Shown here in pieces: positions 18,080 to 28,257 of a DNA stretch of 64,000 bases. Source of the stretch: Planctomycetota bacterium (GTDB lineage Bacteria > Planctomycetota > UBA1135 > GCA-002686595); NCBI GenBank assembly GCA_026692665.1, contig JAPLOF010000058.1, forward strand, positions 1 through 64,000, written 5' to 3'. A program made the translations under genes and the position numbers. Below the pieces are notes generated by a model that saw nothing but the letters and a program-made list of their open reading frames with translations, did no database searches and had not been told where the DNA came from. Every line of letters begins with the position of its first letter. Within the stretch, counting starts at the first letter, position 1.

Positions 18080-18095
18080 GTCAAGTTCCGTGCCA
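18080..18095 (-). promoter_or_regulatory. Sigma-54-type promoter for dnaK
   Basis: Reading leftward, CTGGCACG-GAAC-TTGAC matches the -24/-12 consensus YTGGCACG-N4-TTGCW at every key base except A for C in TTGC, with exact 4-nt spacing. The -12 element is about 51 bp upstream of the dnaK ATG, leaving a leader near 40 nt. The gene immediately upstream encodes an NtrC-type activator with the GAFTGA sigma-54 contact motif. Confidence 0.5.
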
Positions 18096-18153
18096 GGGCA
18101 GCACCGCGATAAGCCATTGCCATGTAGGCATTTAGGGCCGTGCCGAGCCGCAC

Positions 18154-18214
18154 GGTGCCCGCCAGATTGGCAGCGCGGCGATCCGACCCCGCACGCCGCT
18201 GCCAGCCTGGCACC
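18154..18214 (-). terminator. Long imperfect inverted repeat after the NtrC-like gene
   Basis: Directly after the stop at 18215, about 24-27 nt (GGTGCCAGGCTGGCAGCG...) pairs imperfectly with a second arm that ends at 18154 (...CGCTGCCAATCTGGCGGGCACC). This makes a long stem with small bulges. It separates the two-component genes from dnaK and could end transcription. An activator binding site is an alternative because it lies about 60-120 bp upstream of the sigma-54-type element, the distance usual for NtrC enhancers. Confidence 0.4.
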
Positions 18215-19584
<1,370 letters not shown>

Positions 19585-19588
<4 letters not shown>

Positions 19589-20454
19589 GCGCTCCCCCCT
19601 TCCGTGTTCGCGGCCGGACTGCCCGACTCGCCGCCGGACGCACCGCTCTCGGAGGGACGCCCGTGGATCTCGACCAGGAGCGGGAGCACGATCGAGAACG
19701 ACGTGCCGCGGTTCAGCTCGCTGATCGCCGCGATGCGCCCGCCGTGCTCCTCGACGATCCGCTTCGTCGTCGGCAAGCCGAGTCCCGTGCCGCCCTTCTT
19801 CGTGGACCAGTACACGTCGAAGCAGCGCTCCAGGGCCTCGGCCGCCATGCCCGTCCCCGTGTCCGTGACCGAGAGCTCGACCCAGTTGCCCTCGCGGCGC
19901 GCGCGCACGATGAGCTCGCCTCCCATGGGCATCGCCTGCCGCGCGTTCACGAACAGGTTGAGCAGCGCCTGCTTGAACGCGCCCTCGTCCAGCATGACCA
20001 TCGGCAGCCCGAGGGGCAGATCGACATGGTGGCGGATGCCGGCCAGCGTGTCCTCGGACTCGACGAACTCGAGCACCTCGCGCACGATCCCCACGAGATC
20101 GTGGGGCGACCGGTTGATCTCGCCGCCGCGGGCGTAGCGCAGGAAGTCGTCGACGATCGTCTCCAGGCGCTTGACCTCGCGCTGGAGCGTCTGGACGCGC
20201 TTCTGGCAGCGCTTGTCGCGCGCGCTGGGCTCGCCACCGTCCCGAGCGCGGCCCCACTCCTCCTCGAGCAGCGCCAGGTTGATCGCCATCGTCGAGAGCG
20301 GGTTCTTGATCTCGTGCGCCAGGCCGGCCGCGAGGCGCGCCAGCATGCGGATCCGCTCCGGCGCGCGCTCCGAATCCCGCTCCTCGGGCGCCCGCTCGCG
20401 GGGCCCGACCTCGGGCGTGCGTGCGTCGCTCGAAGCTTCGGCAGAGGGTTCCAT
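19585..20454 (-). CDS. Soluble NtrB-like sensor histidine kinase
   Basis: The 289-residue kinase has a HisKA domain carrying H47 (LAAGLAHEIKNPLS) and a HATPase domain with the N box ('LLNLFVNARQAMP'), G1 (DTGTGM) and G2 (GTGLGL). It has no transmembrane segment, PAS or GAF domain. The first 30 residues are charged and low in complexity. The signal must therefore reach it from another protein or through the dimer itself, as in NtrB-type kinases. It is immediately upstream of, and overlapping, the response regulator gene, so the two form a cognate pair. Confidence 0.92.
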
Positions 20455-20557
20455 GCGGGGCGGAGCGCGCTTTCGCCGCGCGCGCGGGGCCGATAGGCTA
20501 TCGCCGCGCGCGGCGGGCTACCAACGCGGCGCACGAGCGAACGGAACCCATCGACCG

Positions 20558-21649
20558 GTGCGAACGACGGAGCGCGAGAGTCTGACGGATGTGCGCGCCG
20601 AGAGCGCGGCGCTACGGCGTGCGCTCGAGTTGCTCGAGCAGGGCGAGATCGTCGCGCTGCCCACCGAGACGGTGTACGGGCTGGCCGTGCGTGCCGACCG
20701 GCGCGAGGCCCTCGACAATCTGGCGCGGGCGAAAGGCCGGAACGCGGAGCTGGGGCCGACGTGGCACATCGGCGGCGTGAGCGCTCTCGAGGCCTTTCCG
20801 CGCGTGTCCCCCATGGCGCGGCGCCTGGTGAGCCGCTACTGGCCGGGACCGCTGACCCTCGTCCTGCCGGGCGTGCCGAAGGGCCTCGAGCTGGCGGCGC
20901 GCGACGGTTGGACCGCCGTGCGTGCGCCGGCCCACGCGTTCACCGCCCATCTGCTCGCGAACGCGGCGTTTCCGATCGTGCTCTCGGGAGCGCAGCGACC
21001 CGCGGAACCGCCCGCCAGCGAGGCCGACGTCGTGCTCGCGCGGTTCGACGGGAAGGTCGCCCTCGTCGTCGACGGCGGACCGGCGCGGCTGCGCGAGTCG
21101 TCGTGCGTCCTGCGGTTGGGCCGCGGCCGCTTCGATCTCCTGCGCGACGGGCTCTTCACCCTGGAGCAGTTGCGCGCGGCGGCGGGCCTGCGCATCGCGT
21201 TCGTCTGCACGGGCAACACGTGCCGCAGCCCGATGGCCGAGGGACTGGCCCGGAAGCTCCTGGCCGAGCGGCTGGAGACGACCCCCGGGCGCCTCGCGGA
21301 CATGGGCTTCGAGCTGGCCTCGATGGGCGTCTTCGCGCCGGTCGGCGACCCGGCTTCGCGCCAGGCGATCGCGGCGATGGCCGAGGACGGCATCGATCTC
21401 TCGGGACACCGGTCTCGACCGGCGATCCAGGACGAGATCGCGCGCCAGGATCGCGTCTACTGCATGACACGCGCCCACCGCGAGGCGCTGCTCGCGCTCC
21501 TGCCGCCCGGCAAGGGCGTGCACGTCGAGCTGCTCGATCCGCGCGGCGTGGACGTGCCCGACCCGTTCGGCGCGGGCCGCCCCGAGTACCGCGCCGCCGC
21601 CGACCGCATCGCGGCGGCGATCCGCGTGCGGCTGGACGACTGGGCCTAG
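20558..21649 (+). CDS. YrdC/Sua5 domain fused to low-molecular-weight protein phosphatase
   Basis: The 363-residue fusion starts at GTG 20558; a GTG at 20591 is the alternative. Residues about 10-200 are a YrdC/Sua5 domain (PTETVYGLA near 34, KGR near 60, 'YWPGPLTLVLPG'), a family that makes threonylcarbamoyl-AMP for t6A in tRNA. Residues about 208-363 are a low-molecular-weight phosphatase with the P-loop C217TGNTCRS and catalytic 'DPFG' near 335. The YrdC half has LSGA where TSAN-type ligand residues are expected, so activity is uncertain. The phosphatase half has every catalytic residue. In Bacillota sua5 and the arginine phosphatase ywlE are neighbours; here they are one protein. Confidence 0.88.
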   Translation: MRTTERESLTDVRAESAALRRALELLEQGEIVALPTETVYGLAVRADRREALDNLARAKGRNAELGPTWHIGGVSALEAFPRVSPMARRLVSRYWPGPLTLVLPGVPKGLELAARDGWTAVRAPAHAFTAHLLANAAFPIVLSGAQRPAEPPASEADVVLARFDGKVALVVDGGPARLRESSCVLRLGRGRFDLLRDGLFTLEQLRAAAGLRIAFVCTGNTCRSPMAEGLARKLLAERLETTPGRLADMGFELASMGVFAPVGDPASRQAIAAMAEDGIDLSGHRSRPAIQDEIARQDRVYCMTRAHREALLALLPPGKGVHVELLDPRGVDVPDPFGAGRPEYRAAADRIAAAIRVRLDDWA

Positions 21650-21653
21650 CGGG

Positions 21654-23102
21654 CTACTTCGATTTCGGCAGCCAGCGCAGGAACTGACCCTCGAGGCAGT
21701 TCTTGTCCACGTCGGCGTTCGACAGCGGGGCGCCCTGGTAGACCTCTTGGAACACGGCCTCGAAGTCGGTCGTCAGGTTCGGGTCGGCGAGCTTCCGCAG
21801 CAGGGTCGCGAAGCGCTCGCGCGACACCTTTTCGTTCCCGCCCGCGACCGTCTGGAGCCAGTGGATGAAGCCGCTCTTGTAGGCGCGCAGGAACTCGGCC
21901 CAGTCGCCGTTGAAATCAGCCGGCGGCGGCTTCGTCTCCGCGGCCGCGGATCCGAGGAACGGAGCGCGCACCACGTACTTCGCGCCACCCGCGTCGTTGC
22001 GCACGGCGAAACAAGCGGCCTTGTTCTTGTCGTTCTTGGCTTCGTCGCCGCCCTCGCTCTGCGCCGTGCGCAAGGTCGGCAGGAAGTGGTCCGAGCCGTG
22101 GTTCTCGCGCCAGCGGGTGTCGGCCGAGTTCTTGGCCAGGAATCCGCCGTCGGAGGCACCGCCGGGGATGAACACCTCGCGCTTCGCCGTCTCCTTGGAA
22201 CGTGTGTCGCCGTCGACACGCGTGTTCACGACGCCGTACGTGTCGACGACGAGGTTCATCGAGAGCCCGCTGACGAACGCGCCCGGCACACGGTCCTTGT
22301 AGTGGTCGAGGAACAGCGCGTTCATCGCCAGCTGCGTGACCTGCTGCTGCATGACGTCGGGATCCCGCTCGTTCATCCAGGTGCCGGAGGTGTAGTCCTG
22401 CGGCGGCCGGCCGTTGATCGAGTACTGCAGGCCGATGACCTGCATGTCCTTCACGAAGCACTGCGTCCAGTCGGGGACGTTGTCGAGCCACAGCGCGGGA
22501 CGCATGTCCGGGAGGACCCAGCCGGCGAAGTACACGAACTCGGCGAAGTCCTGGCGCGACGGGGCGAAGACGAGCTTCACTTGCGCCGGCTGCTCGCGGC
22601 CGGGGCCGATCGGCGTCAGGCGCTGCAAGGCGTCGTTGAAGCGCTTGTAGGCCTCGGCCGCGGTCGGTTGCGGCGGCACCATCTGGAAGGCGTCCTGTCC
22701 GCCCTTGCCCTTCGCGAGGACCTGAACGCTCCAGCCCTGGACCCACTTCAACACGAGAGCGAGGTCGGCGCGGACGGCCTTCTGCTCGCTGGCCTTGAGC
22801 TGGACCCAGTCGAGCCAGGTCTCCTGGCACTTCACCAGGGCCTCGCAGCACTCCTTGAACTCCTTGGCGCGGCTCGGGAGCTCGGCGATCGGCCACTGCA
22901 CGTGGAAGGCCCCCAGGTCCGCATGCACGTAGTGCTTCGCGAAAACGCCCTCGAGTGTGATGTCCTCGGGCCGCGACGTGTCGATGGCGAGGCGCGTGGC
23001 GAAGTCCTTGCCGATCTTCTGGTGGTCGAGCTTGGGTTGCTCGCCGGCGACGAGGGTCGGCGCGAGGAGGCAGGCGAAAGCGAAAGCGAGGTGGATGCGC
23101 AC
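21654..23102 (-). CDS. Exported hypothetical protein
   Basis: The 482-residue protein has a signal peptide (MRIHLAFAFACLLAPTLVAG, cleavage near residue 19). I recognise no domain. It is rich in Trp and aromatic residues, with a Cys pair and third Cys near 85-90 ('KECCEALVKCQETW') and stretches such as 'AEFVYFAGWVLPDMRPALWL' and 'YTSGTWMNERDPDVMQQQV'. The last suggests a conserved surface-type fold. The ORF has normal codon use and ends 4 bp from the convergent YrdC/phosphatase stop. It is monocistronic by context: the next gene on the right (radical SAM) reads the same way but is 189 bp away. Confidence 0.75.
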   Translation of the reverse strand: MRIHLAFAFACLLAPTLVAGEQPKLDHQKIGKDFATRLAIDTSRPEDITLEGVFAKHYVHADLGAFHVQWPIAELPSRAKEFKECCEALVKCQETWLDWVQLKASEQKAVRADLALVLKWVQGWSVQVLAKGKGGQDAFQMVPPQPTAAEAYKRFNDALQRLTPIGPGREQPAQVKLVFAPSRQDFAEFVYFAGWVLPDMRPALWLDNVPDWTQCFVKDMQVIGLQYSINGRPPQDYTSGTWMNERDPDVMQQQVTQLAMNALFLDHYKDRVPGAFVSGLSMNLVVDTYGVVNTRVDGDTRSKETAKREVFIPGGASDGGFLAKNSADTRWRENHGSDHFLPTLRTAQSEGGDEAKNDKNKAACFAVRNDAGGAKYVVRAPFLGSAAAETKPPPADFNGDWAEFLRAYKSGFIHWLQTVAGGNEKVSRERFATLLRKLADPNLTTDFEAVFQEVYQGAPLSNADVDKNCLEGQFLRWLPKSK

Positions 23103-23291
23103 GGTCGTTGGGACTCCGGACTGGGCCTGGATCGGGCTCAGGGAAGGTGGGGTGCCGGGGACGGCCGGTCTCGACGCCCGAGATCGTGCCGCAGGACGCG
23201 GCGCGGGGGAAGCGGCGGAATGGCCGCGAACGGAACCGAAACACGGCGCCCCGGAAACCGCGGTCGGCGGGAGGTCCGGACTCCGCGGCAG

Positions 23292-24467
23292 CTACCGGCG
23301 CGCCGACTCGGCTCCCGGCGACCCGCGCCGTTCCCCGGCCGCGTGCGCCTTGCCCAACGGATCCTCGCTGAGCCAGGCCGGCCGCGCGGGCACCACGCCG
23401 TGCTTCGCCATGAGCTTCCGCGTCAGCGTGTAGTGCTCGTGCCGGTTCTCGTACCAGGTCGCCGTGCAGCTCTCGCACTGCGGCCAGTCCTTGAAGTCGA
23501 AGTTCATGTGCGCGCGCCGCAGGCTGTTCATCGCCTCGCTGCGCCACAATTCCTGGATCGTGCTCTCGCCGAAGCGCCCGATGCGGATGCGCGCGTCGAA
23601 GTCGAAGCGGCAGACGGACATGGTCCCGTCCGACAGGAGGAACAGCGCGTCCCAGGGGTAGTTGCAGGTGTGCCGCAGCGCCTTGTACACGCGGTCGCGG
23701 ATCGTGAGCGGCAGGACGCCACCATGCTCGAACTTGCGGTCGGCCACGTAGTCGGCGTGGTTGTTCGGGAAGTGGAACAGGAAGTCGTCGACCAGCGGCG
23801 CGTAGGTGTCGAAGAACGTCTGTTCCACCTGGGGCGTGAAGTGCTGCGTGACGACGCAGGTCATCGTGATCGTGGGCAACTTCACGGCGCCCCAGGGGCT
23901 CTTGCCGACGGGACCGACCTCGTCGCGCAGGCGGCGCACGTTGCGCAGGCCCTCGACGATCACCGAAGCCTTCAAGCCGTCGCGCGTCTTGCCCAACGAC
24001 TCGTCGTCGGCCGCATCCGCCGACACGTTCAAGAGGTGCGGTCCGGCCTCGACCAGCGCGCGCGCCAGCGGTTCCTCGACGAGGCGCGTGCCGTTCGTGC
24101 TGATGGTCACGACGCGCTCGCGGTCCGTCGCCATCTTGACCATCTCCGCGATGCGCGGGTGCAGCGTCGGCTCGCCGATCGTGTGCAGCGTGATGCGCGG
24201 GATCCCGAGAGCTACCATCTCGTCCAGCAGGCGCTCGTAGAGCCCGATGTCGAGGTAGGTGCGCGGCCGCAGCATGTCCTTGTTGCCGCAGTACGCGCAC
24301 TTCAGGTTGCAGGCGTTCGTCGGCTCGACCACGACGCGCTTCGGCACGTCGGGCACGATGCCGAGCGGGTGCTTCTGGCGGATGTGGATCGTCTTCCCGT
24401 GCGCGACGGCGCGCTCGAGCAGGGTGTGGCGGGCGACGAAGTCGCGCACGAGCTTGCGCACGGTCAT
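23292..24467 (-). CDS. Radical SAM/SPASM domain protein
   Basis: The 391-residue iron-sulfur enzyme contains the radical SAM motif C53NLKCAYC60, which binds a [4Fe-4S] cluster and SAM. The 'GGEP'-like motif follows as 'HTIGEPTLHP', and 'VTISTNGTRL' completes the core. The C-terminal part has Cys residues spaced as in SPASM domains (HTCNYPW, SVCRFDF, CESCTATW), which bind auxiliary clusters in peptide- or nucleotide-modifying enzymes. 'CNYPWDALFLLSDGTMSVC' resembles the usual SPASM core. No peptide substrate gene is visible nearby, and no function can be assigned. It is divergent from the epimerase-like gene with 118 bp between starts. Confidence 0.88.
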   Translation of the reverse strand: MTVRKLVRDFVARHTLLERAVAHGKTIHIRQKHPLGIVPDVPKRVVVEPTNACNLKCAYCGNKDMLRPRTYLDIGLYERLLDEMVALGIPRITLHTIGEPTLHPRIAEMVKMATDRERVVTISTNGTRLVEEPLARALVEAGPHLLNVSADAADDESLGKTRDGLKASVIVEGLRNVRRLRDEVGPVGKSPWGAVKLPTITMTCVVTQHFTPQVEQTFFDTYAPLVDDFLFHFPNNHADYVADRKFEHGGVLPLTIRDRVYKALRHTCNYPWDALFLLSDGTMSVCRFDFDARIRIGRFGESTIQELWRSEAMNSLRRAHMNFDFKDWPQCESCTATWYENRHEHYTLTRKLMAKHGVVPARPAWLSEDPLGKAHAAGERRGSPGAESARR

Positions 24468-24585
24468 GGTGGGGATCTGGGGCTGTCGGGCGGCCGGGAC
24501 GGCCGACGCTTCCCGACCTTACCCTCAAGCGAAGAACCGTTGCGGACCTCCGCTGGATTCCTCCGCGGGGTACAAGGCAGGCCGG

Positions 24586-25521
24586 ATGCGCGTCCTCGTC
24601 ACCGGATCGACCGGGCTCCTCGGCGCCCACGTGGTGCGCGAGCTGGTCCGGCGCGGCCACGCGGTCCGGGCGCTGGTGCGGCCAGGCCGGTCCGCGACTC
24701 CCCCGCCGAGCCCGGCGGTCGAGCTCGCCGAGGGCGACCTCTCCGACGAAGCCTCCCTGCGGCGCGCGCTGCGCGGCTGCGAGGGCGCCGTGCACGCCGC
24801 CGGGTTCCTCGCGACGAGCCCGGCCGAGCACGGGACGGAGCGCGCGACGAACGTCGAGGGGACCACGCGCTTCCTGCGCTCGGCGCAGGCTGCGGACGTC
24901 CAGCGGCTGGTGCACGTCTCGTCGATGGCCGGCGTCGGCTTCGCGCGCGAGCCGGTGCCGCTCGCGGAGACGTCGCGCTGGAACACGGGGGAACTCGGGC
25001 TCGCCCACTTCGACGCGAAGAAGGAGTCCGAGGAGCGCGCGCTGGCCGGCGCGTGGGCCGGGATGGAATTGTGCGTGGTGAACCTCGGCACGCTGCTCGG
25101 CTCGCGCGACGACGGGCGCACGCACGCGCTGGTCGCCGCGCTGCGCGCGGGACGCCTGCGTGCGAGCCCGGCCGGCGGTGCGAGCGCGCTCGACGCCGAG
25201 GACGCGGCGCGCGGATGCGCGACCGCGCTCGAGCGCGGTCGCCGCGGCGAGCGCTACCTGCTGGGCGGGACGAACGTGTCGTGGCACGCGCTCGACACGG
25301 CGCTCGCGCGCGAGCTCGGTGTCGCCGAGCCGGCGGCGGGCGGCGGCCTGCTGGCGCGCTTTCGCGCGACGCCCGAGCACGACGTCCTGCGCCCGAACGG
25401 CGCGTGGTTCTGGATCGACGACGCCAAGGCGCGCGCGGAGCTCGGGCACGCGTCGCGGCCGCTGGCGGAGACTGTGCGGCGCGCGTGCGCGCTCAGCGCG
25501 GCGCCGGAACGTCGTTCCTGA
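24586..25521 (+). CDS. NAD-dependent epimerase/dehydratase-like protein with Tyr-to-Phe change
   Basis: The 311-residue extended short-chain dehydrogenase has the nucleotide-binding motif GSTGLLG at its N-terminus, the acidic 'EGDLSDEASL' and 'VHVSSMAGVG'. The family's catalytic YxxxK should follow, but the sequence reads FDAKK ('GLAHFDAKKESEERAL'), so the Tyr is a Phe while the Lys remains. The protein may be an altered enzyme or a binding protein. The start ATG at 24586 is chosen because the Rossmann motif begins immediately. Its last 29 bp overlap the convergent gene at 25493. Confidence 0.85.
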   Translation: MRVLVTGSTGLLGAHVVRELVRRGHAVRALVRPGRSATPPPSPAVELAEGDLSDEASLRRALRGCEGAVHAAGFLATSPAEHGTERATNVEGTTRFLRSAQAADVQRLVHVSSMAGVGFAREPVPLAETSRWNTGELGLAHFDAKKESEERALAGAWAGMELCVVNLGTLLGSRDDGRTHALVAALRAGRLRASPAGGASALDAEDAARGCATALERGRRGERYLLGGTNVSWHALDTALARELGVAEPAAGGGLLARFRATPEHDVLRPNGAWFWIDDAKARAELGHASRPLAETVRRACALSAAPERRS

Positions 25522-28249
25522 CGTTCTCGAACACCGAGCTCGCGACCGCGCGCTTCCACAGGTCCGGCGCGAGCCCCAAGTCCCTCGCGCGGCGACCTAC
25601 GTCGGTCTCCGCGAGCCGCGGACAGCGCGAGAGCGCCGCCGACCAGGCCTTGTCCGCCGCCGGACTGCCCATGCGCGACAGCGCGACCGCGACGTAGGCG
25701 TGCACGTCCGCGCGCTCCTTGCGCGCCTGCGCCGCTCGGGTCAGTGGGTCGAGCGCGGCGACGGCCGCTTCGCGCGACGTGTTGCTCGCGAGCGCGGCGA
25801 CACCGGCGCGGAGATCTTCGAGAAAACCGATCTCCGCGACGAACTCACGCACTTCTGGGTCGGCGGGCGCGTGGACCACCGCCCGCGCGAGCGCCTCCGC
25901 GCGCGCGTCGCGCACGGAATGGACCGAAGCGGCGCCGGGCAGCGTCACGCCGCGCAGGCCGGCCTCGAGCTGCGCGTGTGCGATGCGAGCTTCGCGCAGC
26001 GCGCTCGCGCCCGATGCCTGCGCATCCTGCTCGGCGGAGGACGGGACGAGCGCCATGCGCTCGGCGGGGTTCCCGGGGGGTAGGTTCTCGGCCAGATCGA
26101 GCAGTAGCTCCGCGCCCCGACGTCGCGGGAGATAGGCGATCCACGGATCCCGGTCGGTCAGGCGGCGGTCGTTCAGCATGTAGTGGCTTTGGTCGAAGCG
26201 CACGTACTTCGCGAGTCGTGCCGCGGCGGCTTCAGGCGAGCCGAGGCCGAGCGCGCGCAACTCGAGCGCGAGCTCGCTCACGTCGCTTTCGCGCGGGAAC
26301 CTCGCGGCGGCGAACGTTGGTGCGCTCTCCGCTCCGATCAGGATCTCCTGCGTCCCGGACACGAACGTCGCGGTCCAGGGAAACGCGCGCCAGAACGCGC
26401 GGTGCACGGCTTGGTACGTCGCCGGCTCGAGCGCGTGCGGCGGAACCCACTGGCAGGCGATGCCGCCGGGCTTCAGCGCGCGCTTCACGTCGGCGTAGGC
26501 CTCCTCGGTGTAGAGGTGCACGCCGAAGGGCGAGTCGGGCAGCAGTGGCTCCATCGTCACGACGTCGTACGTCGCGGGCGAGTCGCGCAGCGTCTTGCGT
26601 CCGTCGCCGAGGCGCACGACCACTCGCCCGACGCCGTCGTCCGCGTCGAGCAGTCCAGGCAATCCCTCGGCGAGGGCATTGCGGTTGTGCTCGGCGAAGA
26701 GCGGCGCCGCGGCGACGACCGCGCGCTCGATCTCGAGCACGTCGATGCGCTTCACCTCCGGGTGCAGCGACACCGCTCCCACCGTCGTGCCGGTGCCGAG
26801 CGCGAGAACGGCGACGCGCTCGGGATTCGGATGCAGGAGCAGGGGCAGGTGGCCGAGCACGCGCATGTAGCGGTAGTCGCGGCCCGTGCCGGCCGCGCGA
26901 AAACCGTCGGTGAGCAGGGTGCGCTCCCCCACGAGGCCGTCGTCGACGACTGACACGGCGAAGTCGCGGTCCTCAGCGAACGACAGCACCGTGAGCGCCG
27001 GATTCGCGAGCGGCGGCGAACGCAGCGCCGGCGGCTCCGCGCGCGCGAGCACGGCGGCCGCGGCCAGCGCGCTCGCTCCCGCGCCCAGCGCGAAGAGCGG
27101 CGCGCGCGCAGCGATCGCGACCGCGGCTACGGCGCCCAGCGCGCACGTGACGCCGACGCTCGCTGCGAGTCCGATGTGCGGCGTCAGCACGAACTGCACG
27201 AGCGGGATGCCGATCCACGCGCCCCAGGCTTCGTGCAGGTAGAGGCGCCCGAGCCGCGCGCCGCTTTCGCCATTCGTCGCGCGGTGCACCAGCGGCACGA
27301 GCGCTCCGAACGCGCCCAGCGCGGGCACGCACAGGACGAGCGCGCGAATCCACAGCGGCTGCTCGGCAACCGATGGCAGCACGAAGTGCGCGACGAGGAT
27401 CCAGAGCGAGCTCAGCGCGCACAAGGCGAGCCCGCAGGCCACGCCGCGCGCGCCGCGCGGCAGGATCGGCGGCAGGATCGCGGCGCCGAGCGCCAGCGCC
27501 GCGAGCGACGCCGCCAGCACCGCGGTGAGCGAATCCTGCATGCCGCCGAACCACAGGGCGCCCAGTCGGACGAGCGACCACTCGACGCCGCCCATCCAGG
27601 CGGTTCCGAGGCCGATGACCAGCGCGCTCGCGGCCATTCCCAGCGGCGCAGCGAGCGGGACCGCGGCCGGACTCGGGTCCTGGTTCTCGCGCACGTCTCC
27701 CACGATGTGCCGGTATCTCGCGGCCCAGCCCGCCACGGCGGCCGCGAGTGCGCAGCCGCCCGCGAACAGCGCGGCCCAGATGCGACCGAAGTCGCGCACC
27801 AGGACGTCCGCGATCCCGAACGCGCCGAGCCACGCGCCGGCGAGGTTCGCGGCCACGAGGAACGCCACCGCGCGGCTCGTCCGGCCGCGCGCGAGCGCGG
27901 GCAGGAAGAGGCCCTGCAGGAATCCGACCGCCGCGATGCCGGGCAACGCGAGCGCGGCGCCGCCGTACAGCGTGGCCCCGGTCGCGAGCGGCCCCACGAT
28001 CACGAGCGGCGCGCCCGCGAGGAGGACGAGGCTCCCCGCTCGCGCGCGCGCGCGCCCCGAGAACCAGGCGCCGAGCGCCCACGCGGAGAGGAACAGGGCC
28101 AGCGCGAGCGCGGGACCGGTGCCTCCGCCGAACGGCAGCGACGCGCTCGCGGCGAGGATCGCCTGGAGACCGAGACCGGAAGCTCCGGCGAGGAAGGCCG
28201 ACGCCGAGGCCAGGGAGCCCGACGCGAGTCCGCCGGAGCGCGAGGCCAT
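25493..28249 (-). CDS. Fused polytopic membrane protein with spermidine-synthase-like domain
   Basis: The 918-residue protein starts with about 13 hydrophobic helices (residues 10-450). A Rossmann domain of the spermidine synthase superfamily follows near 460-680: 'VAVLALGTGTTVGAVSLHPE' and 'RIDVLEIERAVVAAA', then 'YDVVTMEPLLPDSPFGVHLY'. The family's catalytic motif is altered here, so aminopropyl transfer is not certain. A helical tail of about 200 residues contains no recognised domain. Such membrane-spermidine-synthase fusions are widespread and uncharacterised. Its ATG is 8 bp after the EIIA gene stop, so the two are co-transcribed. Confidence 0.83.
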   Translation of the reverse strand: MASRSGGLASGSLASASAFLAGASGLGLQAILAASASLPFGGGTGPALALALFLSAWALGAWFSGRARARAGSLVLLAGAPLVIVGPLATGATLYGGAALALPGIAAVGFLQGLFLPALARGRTSRAVAFLVAANLAGAWLGAFGIADVLVRDFGRIWAALFAGGCALAAAVAGWAARYRHIVGDVRENQDPSPAAVPLAAPLGMAASALVIGLGTAWMGGVEWSLVRLGALWFGGMQDSLTAVLAASLAALALGAAILPPILPRGARGVACGLALCALSSLWILVAHFVLPSVAEQPLWIRALVLCVPALGAFGALVPLVHRATNGESGARLGRLYLHEAWGAWIGIPLVQFVLTPHIGLAASVGVTCALGAVAAVAIAARAPLFALGAGASALAAAAVLARAEPPALRSPPLANPALTVLSFAEDRDFAVSVVDDGLVGERTLLTDGFRAAGTGRDYRYMRVLGHLPLLLHPNPERVAVLALGTGTTVGAVSLHPEVKRIDVLEIERAVVAAAPLFAEHNRNALAEGLPGLLDADDGVGRVVVRLGDGRKTLRDSPATYDVVTMEPLLPDSPFGVHLYTEEAYADVKRALKPGGIACQWVPPHALEPATYQAVHRAFWRAFPWTATFVSGTQEILIGAESAPTFAAARFPRESDVSELALELRALGLGSPEAAAARLAKYVRFDQSHYMLNDRRLTDRDPWIAYLPRRRGAELLLDLAENLPPGNPAERMALVPSSAEQDAQASGASALREARIAHAQLEAGLRGVTLPGAASVHSVRDARAEALARAVVHAPADPEVREFVAEIGFLEDLRAGVAALASNTSREAAVAALDPLTRAAQARKERADVHAYVAVALSRMGSPAADKAWSAALSRCPRLAETDVGRRARDLGLAPDLWKRAVASSVFENVRNDVPAPR

Positions 28250-28257
28250 CCCGCGGC

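Noticed and set aside
18030..18120. CIRCE element (HrcA site) before dnaK
   Set aside because: No TTAGCACTC-N9-GAGTGCTAA-like repeat is present.
21747..25697. A plus-strand ORF of about 1,300 codons over the hypothetical, radical SAM and epimerase genes
   Set aside because: It runs antisense through two well-supported genes and has shadow-like composition.
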